Assembly: GCF_003473545.1 (NCBI RefSeq)
Contig: NZ_QUCM01000002.1
Location: 118,815-182,814, forward strand
Length of the DNA stretch: 64,000 nucleotides
Reading direction: 5' to 3'
Origin: Clostridium sp. AM22-11AC
Lineage (GTDB): Bacteria; Bacillota; Clostridia; Lachnospirales; Lachnospiraceae
Made by a program: the position numbers and the translations under genes. Below, piece after piece: positions 50,247 to 58,748 of this stretch; the first letter of the stretch is position 1, and every line of letters begins with the position of its first letter. Below the pieces are notes generated by a model. It saw nothing but the letters and a program-made list of their open reading frames with translations, made no database searches and had not been told where the DNA came from.

Positions 50247-51812
50247 GTGGCAGTTAGGATGTTTGCAGCGATCGATGTAGGTTCCTTTGCACTGGAGTTA
50301 GGGATCTATGAGATCTCAGATAAAACAGGGATAAGAAATGTTGAGCATATCCGTCATGTGATCGCTTTGGGAAGCGATACCTTCAGTGAAGGGAAAATAA
50401 GTTATGACCTGGTAGATGAAATGTGCCGGGTATTGGAAAAATTTACGGAAACCATGAAAATGTACCGGGTCAAGGACTATCGTGCCTATGCCACTACTGC
50501 CATGCGTGAAGCGAAAAACAGCCGGATCATCCTGGACCAGATCCGGGTGCGCACAGGGCTGGAAGTGCACATTATCAGCAACTCGGAACAGCGCTTTATC
50601 AGCTACAAGGCCGTTGCCTCCAAAGGCGGTGAGTTTAACCAGATCATCCAGAAGGGTACAGCCATCGTGGATGTAGGTTTTGGCAGTGCACAGATCTCCC
50701 TTTTCGATAAAGACTCTCTGGTGGCTACCCAGAACCTGCCTCTTGGCAGCCTGCGTCTGCGCAGCCAGTTAGCCAAAATACCTGCCAGTGTGGACGGCCA
50801 CAGACTTCATATTGAAGAGATCGTGGATAACGAGCTGATCACATTCCGGAAAATGTACTTAAGAGACCGCCAGATCACCAATCTGATCGGTATCGGTGAC
50901 AATATTTTATATCTTATGCGCCGTCTGGGTATAAAAGGCGGGGAAAACAGGGTAGACTCAGCTGCCATGCATGCTTTTTACGATAAACTCTCCCAGATGA
51001 CCATTGACCAGATTGAGGAAAATTTCGGTGTAAACAGTGAATATGCAGCCCTTCTTCTTCCGGCAGCAACTGTGTATACAAGGATTTTAGATATAACAGG
51101 TGCGGAAATGTTCTGGATCCCGGCGATCGGCATATGTGATGGTATTGCAGCGGAATATGCCAGCGATAAAAAGCTGATCCGCTTTGACCATAACTTTGAA
51201 AATGATATTCTTGCGGCAGCCAGAAACATGGCGAAAAAATATAAGTGTCATGCCAGCCATAATCAGGTGTTGGAGCAGTATGCCATGAATATTTTTGACA
51301 GCACCAGGAGATTTCACGGATTAGGGGACAGAGAACGTCTGCTGCTTCAGATCGCAGTTACCCTTCATGCCTGCGGAAAGTTTATCAGCATGAAAAACTC
51401 CAATGAATGTGGCTATACTCTGATCATGTCTACAGAGATCATTGGTTTAAGCCATTTAGAGCGTGAGATCATTGCCAATGTAGTGCGTTATAACATCCGT
51501 GATTTCGATTATGATATGATGCAGCTGGAAACAGAAGCAGGACAGGATCTGGCAGGAGTATCTGACCGGACGGCCATTACCATTCTGATCGCAAAGCTGA
51601 CAGCAATCCTGCGTCTTGCCAACTCTATGGACAAGACCCATAAGTCAAAGCTGATCGACTGCCGTATGGCAGTAAGAGAAGGCCAGCTGGTGATCACTAC
51701 CGGTTATAAGGGTGATCTGGCCTTAGAGAGTGCCTCTTTTGAACAGAAGGCAGCTTTCTTTGAAGAAATATTTGGAATACGTCCTGTGCTGAAGCAGAAG
51801 AGGAGAGTGTAA
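50247..51812 (+). CDS. ppx: Exopolyphosphatase (Ppx/GppA family)
   Basis: I choose GTG 50247, 6 bases after AAGGAGG (50234-50240), which gives 521 residues (MAVRMFAAIDVGSFALELGIYE). The ATG at 50259 is too far from the site, and the open frame upstream runs through a hairpin. The actin-like ATPase fold shows AAIDVGS and VDVGFGSAQISLF. The C-terminal half is an HD-like helical domain (LHACGKFISMKNSNECGYTLIMSTEIIGLSHLERE). It releases phosphate from polyphosphate ends or hydrolyses pppGpp. The stop is 1 base from the ppk start, so synthesis and breakdown enzymes are co-expressed. Confidence 0.9.
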   Translation: MAVRMFAAIDVGSFALELGIYEISDKTGIRNVEHIRHVIALGSDTFSEGKISYDLVDEMCRVLEKFTETMKMYRVKDYRAYATTAMREAKNSRIILDQIRVRTGLEVHIISNSEQRFISYKAVASKGGEFNQIIQKGTAIVDVGFGSAQISLFDKDSLVATQNLPLGSLRLRSQLAKIPASVDGHRLHIEEIVDNELITFRKMYLRDRQITNLIGIGDNILYLMRRLGIKGGENRVDSAAMHAFYDKLSQMTIDQIEENFGVNSEYAALLLPAATVYTRILDITGAEMFWIPAIGICDGIAAEYASDKKLIRFDHNFENDILAAARNMAKKYKCHASHNQVLEQYAMNIFDSTRRFHGLGDRERLLLQIAVTLHACGKFISMKNSNECGYTLIMSTEIIGLSHLEREIIANVVRYNIRDFDYDMMQLETEAGQDLAGVSDRTAITILIAKLTAILRLANSMDKTHKSKLIDCRMAVREGQLVITTGYKGDLALESASFEQKAAFFEEIFGIRPVLKQKRRV

Positions 51813-51813
51813 A

Positions 51814-53952
51814 ATGGCTGAGAAAAATGATTATGTAAACCGCGAACTAAGCTGGATCGAGTTTAACTACCGTGTGTTAAGCGAAGCAAGAGATAAAAGT
51901 ACCCCTTTGTTTGACCGCCTGAAATTTTTAAGCATTACAGCTTCTAATCTGGATGAGTTTTACATGGTCCGTGTAGCTTCTTTAAAAGACATGGTCCATG
52001 CGAAATATGCCAAAAAAGATATTGCAGGACTTACTGCAAAAGAGCAGCTGGACAAGATCAGTGAAAAGACTCACCAGCTGGTAGATCTGCAGTATTCCAC
52101 CTACAACCGCTCCCTGGTACCTGCTTTAAAGCAGAATGGTCTGCGCATTGTCATGGAACATGAAGACCTTACCGAAGATGAGGCTGCTTTTGCAGATGAA
52201 TATTTCCACAAAAATGTATATCCGGTCCTTACACCAATGGCCTTTGACTCATCCAGACCGTTTCCTCTGATCCGCAATAAAACATTAAACATTGCCGCTC
52301 TTTTGAAAAAGAAGAATGAAAAAGAGGCAGAGCTGGAATTTGCCATGGTACAGGTTCCATCTGTTATCCCAAGGATTGTAGAGCTGCCGGAAGAAAAGGA
52401 TGAGAACGGAGAAACCCAGAGAGTGGTCATCCTGTTAGAGGAGATCATTGAGCGGAACATGCAGTCATTATTCTTAAATTATGACATTGTGGCATCCCAT
52501 CCTTTCCGTATCATGCGAAATGCAGATTTCTCATTAGATGAAGAAGAAGCAGTAGACCTTCTGGAAGAGATCCAGAAGCAGTTAAAGAAGCGTCAGTGGG
52601 GCGAAGCCATCCGCCTTGAGATCGAGTCCAATGTGGATAAACAGCTTTTAAAGATCTTAAAGAAGGAACTTTCCATCAGCTCCGAAGATATCTTCCAGAT
52701 ATCCGGACCACTGGATCTGACCTTTTTAATGAAAATGTATGGTCTTGATGGGTTTGACCATTTAAAGACTCCGAAATACACACCGCAGCCTGTTCCGGAA
52801 CTGATGAATGAGGACAATATTTTCACCAATATCCGCAAAGGCGATATCCTGCTCCACCATCCATACCAGAGCTTTGACCCGGTCGTTAATTTTGTCCGCA
52901 GTGCAGCAAGAGATCCGGAAGTCCTTGCCATCAAGCAGACCTTATACCGTGTCAGCGGAAATTCACCGATCATTGCGGCACTGGCAGAGGCAGCAGACAA
53001 CGGCAAGCAGGTTTCTGTTCTGGTAGAGCTGAAAGCCCGTTTTGATGAGGAAAATAATATCAACTGGGCAAAGATGTTAGAGAAAGCTGGCTGCCATGTT
53101 ATCTATGGTCTGGTGGGCTTAAAGACCCACAGTAAGATCACTCTGGTTGTCCGTATGGAAGAAGACGGTATCCGCCGTTATGTCCACCTGGGAACCGGAA
53201 ACTACAATGACTCCACTGCAAAACTGTATACAGACTGCGGTATCTTAACCTGCGATCCCCAGATCGGTGAAGACGCAACTGCTGTATTTAATATGCTTTC
53301 CGGCTATTCAGAGCCAAGAGCATGGAACAAGCTGTCAGTAGCTCCTTTATGGCTGCGCCATCGTTTCCTGCGCATGATCAACCGTGAGACAGAGCATGCA
53401 AGAGCAGGAAGAGAAGCTCACATTATGGCAAAAATGAACTCCCTTTGCGATAAGGAGATCATTTCCGCCCTTTATGACGCTTCCTGTGCAGGGGTAAAAA
53501 TAGAGCTGATCGTCCGTGGTATCTGCTGCCTGAAAGCAGGAGTTCCCGGTCTTAGCGAAAATATTTCCGTGCGCTCCATCGTAGGAAATTTCCTGGAACA
53601 CAGCCGTATTTTCTATTTCTTTAATGACGCAAGTCCGGAAGTTTATATGGGCAGTGCAGACTGGATGCCAAGAAACTTGGACCGCCGTGTGGAGATCCTG
53701 TTCCCGGTAGAAGATGAAAACCTGAAAGAAAAGGTGATCCATATCCTGAAACTGGAACTGGAAGACAATGTAAAAGCACATCTTCTCCAGCCGGATGGAA
53801 GCTACGAGAAAGTGGACAAGCGTGGAAAGGTCCTTGTAAATTCCCAGGATCAGTTCTGCGAAGAAGCCATCGAAATGGCAAAGGCCTGCCAGGAGTCAAA
53901 AGACCCGGCAGTGACCAGGATCTTCCAGCCGATCGAAAGCAGTAATGAATAA
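51814..53952 (+). CDS. ppk1: Polyphosphate kinase 1
   Basis: The 712-residue protein has the four PPK1 domains: N-terminal helical domain (YVNRELSWIEFNYRVLSEARD), head domain, and two phospholipase-D-like C-terminal domains. Landmarks are NFVRSAARDPEVLAIKQTLYRVSGNSPI, ELKARFDEENNINWAKMLEKAGCHVIYGLVGLKTHSKI with the catalytic His, VHLGTGNYN, and SADWMPRNLDRRVE. It transfers the terminal phosphate of ATP reversibly onto polyphosphate. It begins one base after ppx stops and ends at a strong terminator. Confidence 0.96.
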   Translation: MAEKNDYVNRELSWIEFNYRVLSEARDKSTPLFDRLKFLSITASNLDEFYMVRVASLKDMVHAKYAKKDIAGLTAKEQLDKISEKTHQLVDLQYSTYNRSLVPALKQNGLRIVMEHEDLTEDEAAFADEYFHKNVYPVLTPMAFDSSRPFPLIRNKTLNIAALLKKKNEKEAELEFAMVQVPSVIPRIVELPEEKDENGETQRVVILLEEIIERNMQSLFLNYDIVASHPFRIMRNADFSLDEEEAVDLLEEIQKQLKKRQWGEAIRLEIESNVDKQLLKILKKELSISSEDIFQISGPLDLTFLMKMYGLDGFDHLKTPKYTPQPVPELMNEDNIFTNIRKGDILLHHPYQSFDPVVNFVRSAARDPEVLAIKQTLYRVSGNSPIIAALAEAADNGKQVSVLVELKARFDEENNINWAKMLEKAGCHVIYGLVGLKTHSKITLVVRMEEDGIRRYVHLGTGNYNDSTAKLYTDCGILTCDPQIGEDATAVFNMLSGYSEPRAWNKLSVAPLWLRHRFLRMINRETEHARAGREAHIMAKMNSLCDKEIISALYDASCAGVKIELIVRGICCLKAGVPGLSENISVRSIVGNFLEHSRIFYFFNDASPEVYMGSADWMPRNLDRRVEILFPVEDENLKEKVIHILKLELEDNVKAHLLQPDGSYEKVDKRGKVLVNSQDQFCEEAIEMAKACQESKDPAVTRIFQPIESSNE

Positions 53953-53964
53953 AATTTAATCTGA

Positions 53965-53996
53965 GAAGGGCTGTTTACGCAGTCCTTCTTTTTTTT
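53965..53996 (+). terminator. Terminator of ppx-ppk
   Basis: GAAGGGCTG at 53965-53973 pairs with CAGTCCTTC at 53980-53988 with one G-U, followed by eight T residues. Confidence 0.9.
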
Positions 53997-54020
53997 GACT
54001 TTTTTAATTGCAATCTGCTG

Positions 54021-54050
54021 TTTAGGAAAGAATTTCTGCATTTTAGGAAA
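54021..54050 (+). promoter_or_regulatory. LytTR-type direct repeat upstream of the regulator gene
   Basis: TTTAGGAAA at 54021-54029 is repeated exactly at 54042-54050 after a 12-base spacer. The 9-12-9 geometry (21-bp period) is that of LytTR regulator binding sites. It ends 6 bases before a -35 element, which suits activation. The adjacent gene encodes a LytTR regulator, so autoregulation is likely. Confidence 0.65.
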
Positions 54051-54056
54051 AAGTGG

Positions 54057-54084
54057 TTGCAAAGAAAAATAGTTATGGTACGAT
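54057..54084 (+). promoter_or_regulatory. Promoter of the LytTR/SipW/TasA-like operon
   Basis: TTGCAA at 54057-54062, 16-base spacer, TGG and TACGAT at 54079-54084 (extended -10). It would give a leader of about 110 bases before the GTG start. Confidence 0.6.
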
Positions 54085-54200
54085 ACCAGTATCTTTTATT
54101 TTGATCTTTTTTAAATATTTCTTTTCTATCTGGAGTCTTTTTTGATCCCAACCAGTTTAAACAAAATAAAGCAAAGCTACAAAATGTAAAAGGAGAATCT

Positions 54201-54956
54201 GTGCCTATGTGGAAAATAGCAGTTGCTGACACGGCAGAGGACCATTTAACGCTTTTAAAAGATGCCCTAAAAGCGTATTTCCAGGAAACACACAGGGTAT
54301 TTTCTGTGACTTCTTATACAGATCTTACATTTCTGGAAAAAGACATGGCTCAGGGGGAACATTTTGACCTTCTGATCCTGGATCTTGTGATGAACGGCCA
54401 AAGGAGCGTTGAAGCAGTCCGGCGGATCCGGGAAAAAGAGGATGGAACCCCTCTTATATTTCTCACTGCAAACAGGGAATACGCTGTGGAAAGTTATGAA
54501 ATGAACGCACTGGATTACATGATAAAACCTTTGAAAAAGGAGCGCCTGGTGAAGCGGTTAGACCAGCTTTTCAAAAGAAAAAATCCCAGATTTTCAGTCC
54601 GTACACAGGGAGATTACAGCTATTACGGTTATGATGAACTGGTGTATTTTGAAGCCAGGGAGCACCGGGTATATGGCAGGCGAAAAGACGGAAGGGAGTT
54701 TAAATGTTCCCAAAATCTTGGCAGGATCGAAGAACAGCTGAGAGAAGATCCACGTTTTTACCGCTGCCACAGAGGCTATATCGTAAATCTGGATTACGTA
54801 GAACAGATCAGAGAAGTAATGTTGTTAAAAGGAGATCTCCGTGTTCCCTACAGGCTCAGAAACAAACGAAAAATAAAGGAAGATTACCAGCGGTATGTAA
54901 CAGAAAATATCTGTTTTTTAAAGGAGGGAAAGGGCAGTGGAAAAAGAATGGGTTAG
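54201..54956 (+). CDS. LytTR-family response regulator
   Basis: GTG 54201 lies 6 bases after AAAAGGAG; the in-frame ATG at 54207 is 12 bases away and possible. The 251-residue product has a receiver domain with phospho-acceptor Asp61 (LLILDLVMNGQ) and Lys in YMIKPLKKERL. A LytTR DNA-binding domain from about residue 133 follows (FSVRTQGDYSYYGYDELVYFEAREHRVYGRRKDGREFKCSQNLGRIEEQL, FYRCHRGYIVNLDYVEQI). No kinase is encoded next to it. It overlaps sipW by 20 bases and leads a surface-protein operon that it probably controls through the 54021-54050 repeat. Confidence 0.9.
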   Translation: MPMWKIAVADTAEDHLTLLKDALKAYFQETHRVFSVTSYTDLTFLEKDMAQGEHFDLLILDLVMNGQRSVEAVRRIREKEDGTPLIFLTANREYAVESYEMNALDYMIKPLKKERLVKRLDQLFKRKNPRFSVRTQGDYSYYGYDELVYFEAREHRVYGRRKDGREFKCSQNLGRIEEQLREDPRFYRCHRGYIVNLDYVEQIREVMLLKGDLRVPYRLRNKRKIKEDYQRYVTENICFLKEGKGSGKRMG

Positions 54957-55527
54957 CAAGATGGGAACTTTTGTGGGGACGCTTTTGTGTATCCTGATCC
55001 TGCCGGTTGTAGTTATAAACTGCACACTGTTGTTTAAAAGCCATATAAACAGGGAGCGGGTGCCGAATATTGCAGGTACTTTCCCAATGGTGGTACTGAC
55101 AGATTCCATGTATCCGGAATTTCAGGCAGGGGACCTGATTTTTTGCCATACAAAATCTGCCTCGGATGTAAGGCCAGGGGATGTGATCGCATTTTTTGAT
55201 CCTGCAGGAAACGGAAAAAGCATTGTCACCCACAGAGTGGAGTCAATTACAACAGATGAAAATGGAAGTCTGGCATGGGTTACAAAAGGGGATGCCAATA
55301 ATGTAAAGGACAATGCTGTAGTGCCGGCAAAAAATCTGGCCGGTGTATACCGCAGGCGGATCCAGGGACTGGGAAATGCAGTGGTCTTTATGCAGACGTC
55401 AAAAGGAATGATGGTCTGTGTTGTGTTCCCGATCCTTCTGTTTGTTATGTATGATGCAGTCCGCAGAAACCGATATGAAAAAAACAGAATATATGCCATG
55501 GAATGTGAAAGGAGAAATCAGGTATGA
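54937..55527 (+). CDS. sipW: Signal peptidase I, SipW/ER type
   Basis: GTG 54937 is 9 bases after AAGGAGG and gives 196 residues. One membrane helix lies near residues 10-33 and another near 150-172. The catalytic serine is Ser57 in VLTDSMYPEF, and the ER-type histidine replacing lysine is His99 in IVTHRVESI. Asp119 lies in TKGDANNVKD. This Ser-His class processes TasA/camelysin-type proteins whose signal ends differ from normal ones. The presumed substrate is encoded next, with a 4-base overlap. Confidence 0.92.
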   Translation: MEKEWVSKMGTFVGTLLCILILPVVVINCTLLFKSHINRERVPNIAGTFPMVVLTDSMYPEFQAGDLIFCHTKSASDVRPGDVIAFFDPAGNGKSIVTHRVESITTDENGSLAWVTKGDANNVKDNAVVPAKNLAGVYRRRIQGLGNAVVFMQTSKGMMVCVVFPILLFVMYDAVRRNRYEKNRIYAMECERRNQV

Positions 55528-56531
55528 AGAAAAACAAAAGGATGCGTACAGCATCAGGACTTATGATCGCAGCTCTTTTAACCACCAGTATGATCAGCGG
55601 AACATTCGCAAAATACACCACAGCAGATGCAGCCCAGGACAGCGCAAGGGCAGCAAAATGGGGCGTAAATCTGGGGATCAGCGGAAGTCTTTATGGGGAT
55701 GCTTACGCAGGAGCAGACTCCAACACCATTGTCTCCAATACGGACAGTTCCGTTACGGTTAAAAGTTCTGCTGCCGGAACCGATGTGATAGCCCCCGGAA
55801 CCAGGAATTCTAACAGTGGACTTCACATTACATTAAACGGAACCCCGGAAGTAAGCACCAGAGTATACGGAACCATCAAGACACAGAATATTTATCTGAA
55901 GAAAGGTGAATATGGGGTGATGGTGGAAGCCCATGATGTAAAGGCAGAGGATTTTGCAAATGGGGGGAATGAATACTATACGGAGACAGGTGGTGCGTAT
56001 GAAAAGGCGAAGGGGTATATACAGGGAGTTAATTATTATACCCTGGAAAACGCAGCCAATGTTGATGCCAATTACTATCCCGTAGTTTACAGCGGTGCAA
56101 AAGTAACTGGCTCAAAGACAAAAGACAGCCTCAGTGAGATCGGACAGAATATTGCTAATCTGCTGGCAGACTCCCAGCCTGTTACCGGCAGTGCAGGAAC
56201 CGGTGCAGAGCAGGGACAGACGATCTATACAGTAGAAACAGATGCTGCAAAGATCTATGCACCGGGAGAAGATCTGGCAGATCAATTAAACAATCTCTCC
56301 AGTACCAATATTACCTGGGAGTGGGAGTTTGAAGGAGATGACGGTGCGGATACGATCCTGGGGGCGCTGATCGCAGGGACAAGTAAGGTTGTGGTGAAGG
56401 ATCAGGACTCAAATTCCTACAATAAAATTTCTGTGAATGAAGGAACTGGTCTGGCTGCTGCAGATAATACCATACTTGCCTCCGTAAAAACCAGCTTCTC
56501 CATAGAATTAACTGCTGACCAGGTAGACTGA
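55524..56531 (+). CDS. TasA/camelysin-like secreted fibre protein
   Basis: The 335-residue protein has a basic head and hydrophobic core ending LLTTSMISGTFAKYTTADAAQDSARAAKWGV, the SipW-type processing region (GT-x-A-x-Y/F then a D/A-rich stretch) seen in TasA relatives. The mature part is rich in Gly, Ser, Thr, Asn and Ala and low in Cys, as expected for a fibre-forming surface protein. It overlaps sipW by 4 bases. It is much longer than the 260 residues of TasA and its central part does not match closely, so I call it TasA-like by layout and context. It stops with TGA, and the same frame stays open afterwards. Confidence 0.78.
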   Translation: MKKNKRMRTASGLMIAALLTTSMISGTFAKYTTADAAQDSARAAKWGVNLGISGSLYGDAYAGADSNTIVSNTDSSVTVKSSAAGTDVIAPGTRNSNSGLHITLNGTPEVSTRVYGTIKTQNIYLKKGEYGVMVEAHDVKAEDFANGGNEYYTETGGAYEKAKGYIQGVNYYTLENAANVDANYYPVVYSGAKVTGSKTKDSLSEIGQNIANLLADSQPVTGSAGTGAEQGQTIYTVETDAAKIYAPGEDLADQLNNLSSTNITWEWEFEGDDGADTILGALIAGTSKVVVKDQDSNSYNKISVNEGTGLAAADNTILASVKTSFSIELTADQVD

Positions 56532-56642
56532 TTATATGTTCTGTATAGACGGATCCTGAAACTGTATATCTGGATAAAAGAAAGTTATACAGCTGCTGTT
56601 TGCGAAAGATCTGCCCCGGCTTTCAAATGGAAAACCCTGTTT

Positions 56643-57152
56643 TTGCCAGGTGTATTCTTCTGGTTCATCCTTTTATTTTTCAGACGCAGGATCTATGTTA
56701 CCGGCTTTATAAAAGAAGCAGCAGGCGGAACTCTGAAATGGAGCGGAAAAGAAGAAAAAATTGCTGTGGATGGACGTTTTGTTTTGGAAAAAGTTCCCTT
56801 TGGAAAACAGAAGTGGGAAGTTCTTATGCCGGATGGTACCGCTTATCAGCTGGTTTGGAAACTGGAACGAAAGAAAAAAGAACCTGTTTCATTTGTTTTC
56901 CGGGAAAACAGTCCGTTTAAGATCCGGGTGGGAAAACAGATCCGGGCAATAGAACTGGTGCTGACTTTAAAAGAAAGTACATTCCTTCCGGACACTTCAT
57001 ACCGGGCGGTTATTGATAAAAAGCAGAAGGTATACATACCAGAGGGTGTGATCCCGCCGGAAGAAGACGGAAGCAACCGGACACCGGCAGGACTGAAGGT
57101 AGACAAAAACGGAAAATTTAGCATCGATGAACAGAGAGGCATGGATAAATGA
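56643..57152 (+). CDS. Small membrane protein with an uncertain start, in the fibre operon
   Basis: The frame ends in a stop that overlaps the next ATG by 4 bases (ATGA), which argues it is translated. No ATG or GTG with a ribosome binding site exists: TTG 56643 is the first common start, giving 169 residues, but lacks a purine-rich site. The frame stays open back to the TGA of the TasA-like gene (56529-56531), adding about 37 residues that include FKWKTLFLPGVFFW. A membrane helix (residues 2-13 of the short version, longer if extended) is followed by a basic, beta-rich soluble domain (KWSGKEEKIAVDGRFVLEKVPFGKQKWEVLMPDG). No family recognised. Confidence 0.55.
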   Translation: MPGVFFWFILLFFRRRIYVTGFIKEAAGGTLKWSGKEEKIAVDGRFVLEKVPFGKQKWEVLMPDGTAYQLVWKLERKKKEPVSFVFRENSPFKIRVGKQIRAIELVLTLKESTFLPDTSYRAVIDKKQKVYIPEGVIPPEEDGSNRTPAGLKVDKNGKFSIDEQRGMDK

Positions 57153-58699
57153 AAAAATGGATCCGCAGGTTTGTAATGACAATTCTGGGGCTGGTATTAG
57201 GCACAGGGATGTACATGATCTGTGCAGAACGTGTATTAAAAGATCCCTTTCCCATGCCTTTTGGTATCGGCTTTGCTAATGTTGTTTCAGGAAGTATGGA
57301 ACCTGCTTTAAAAAAAGGAACTCTGCTTTTAGTAAGAAAAAAGGCAGATGCAGAAATCGGGGACATTGTAGTCTACCAGTCAGGTGAGTCCATAATCGTA
57401 CACAGGATCATTTCCGCAGAAGGGGATCAGGTCATTACAAAAGGGGATGCCAATGAAACAGAGGACATTCCCATTAAACGGTCTCAGATCAAAGGTGTGG
57501 TAATGTTTAAGATCCCGGAAATTGGAAAAGGGATACAGTGGCTGCAGACCCTTGCCAGATACAGCGGTGCAGATCATAAGCAGGAAAGCGCAAAAGTGGC
57601 TGCATTTGAACATGGGGAACAGATCCTGCAGCCCTTTAGCAGAGCAGGGAAAACAGGTGATTTGCAGCCGGGAACAGACAGGGTATACGCCCTTACAGTG
57701 ACAAATGAAAAAAATGGAAATGTAAGTGAGACCAGACAAAACTATTCCATTCAGGTTACAACAGCCGGAACGCTGCCCCTTACATATGTATTAAAAAGAA
57801 ATAATACTGAGCTGGGACGTTTTTCAGAAATGGTCACAGAAAATTATCTGTTTCAGACGGCTGATATGTGGTTTGAAGCAGGAAAAAAAGAGGGCCATGC
57901 ATATGAACTGGAAGTAATATGGCCGGAAGATAAGAAAGATGTTTTATGGGCGGATGTTCCGGATCTTGTGAAAATACAGGTTCATATGGAACAGGCAGAA
58001 ACTATAGCATCAACTCTTGTAGTACCCGTTCTTGCCCGGTATCATCACAGCAGCACCCATATTTACGAAATGGCTGCAGTTCCTTTTTATTTTACCAGTG
58101 ACCGGCTGACAGAAGAAGGAAATGAATACCAGCTGTCACCGGAAACCGAGGCACTTGCAATAGAACTTCGCAATGATCAGGACGGATACAGATGGTCTGA
58201 TACGCCCATCCATTACATTTATCAGGTGAGAAAAGATGGGGAAGAAAAAGGCGGAGAAGGTATTTTGTATCCACAGCAGGGGGCAGGAAGTTCTGAGCGT
58301 ATCGTAATTCAGGATATGGCTCCGGGAGTTTATGACATAGAGGTACAGTCGTTGTCTCCTTTTGAAAAAACATTAAAGGGAACCTTTGTGATACCGGAAA
58401 AGGAAAACGATATTTTCTGTGTAAAAGAGGACCAACAGGGCAGTTTTTGTGTACAGCTGATTGTTTCTGTAAAAGATTACGAGGGGAATATAAAGATTTC
58501 CTGGCCGGAGGGACTGATACCGGATAGTACCCAGGCGGTTTTTGAGGATGTAAAGACCAGGACGGAAGATCTGTATGAGGCAGGGGAGCTGACTTTGTGG
58601 ATGAAACCTTATACGTCCCGGACTTATCGCTTTTTTAAAACAGATACAGAGACCGACTATACCTGGGATACGCAGCTAAGAGCAGAGGCAGCAGATTAA
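57149..58699 (+). CDS. SipW-type signal peptidase fused to a large extracellular region
   Basis: The 516-residue protein has a normal ER-type signal peptidase module in its first about 140 residues: membrane helix (8-26), catalytic Ser49 in VVSGSMEPAL, His85 in IIVHRIIS and Asp100 in TKGDANETED. After this comes a region of about 370 residues not found in ordinary signal peptidases. It begins AAFEHGEQILQPFSRAGKTGDLQPGTDRVYALTVTNEKNGNVSETRQNYSIQVTTAGTLPLTYVLKRN, which resembles the extracellular domains of SipW-dependent surface proteins. Later parts look beta-rich. It may process or cross-present its own class of substrate. Its ATG overlaps the stop of the upstream gene. Confidence 0.82.
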   Translation: MKKWIRRFVMTILGLVLGTGMYMICAERVLKDPFPMPFGIGFANVVSGSMEPALKKGTLLLVRKKADAEIGDIVVYQSGESIIVHRIISAEGDQVITKGDANETEDIPIKRSQIKGVVMFKIPEIGKGIQWLQTLARYSGADHKQESAKVAAFEHGEQILQPFSRAGKTGDLQPGTDRVYALTVTNEKNGNVSETRQNYSIQVTTAGTLPLTYVLKRNNTELGRFSEMVTENYLFQTADMWFEAGKKEGHAYELEVIWPEDKKDVLWADVPDLVKIQVHMEQAETIASTLVVPVLARYHHSSTHIYEMAAVPFYFTSDRLTEEGNEYQLSPETEALAIELRNDQDGYRWSDTPIHYIYQVRKDGEEKGGEGILYPQQGAGSSERIVIQDMAPGVYDIEVQSLSPFEKTLKGTFVIPEKENDIFCVKEDQQGSFCVQLIVSVKDYEGNIKISWPEGLIPDSTQAVFEDVKTRTEDLYEAGELTLWMKPYTSRTYRFFKTDTETDYTWDTQLRAEAAD

Positions 58700-58748
58700 G
58701 ATGTACTTGGGAATATGAAAAAGGGATATGAGACTATGAAAAGAGATT

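Noticed and set aside
56600..56920. 106-codon open frame overlapping the small membrane protein
   Set aside because: It has no ribosome site, is Cys- and Arg-rich in an out-of-frame way, and does not couple to the next gene.
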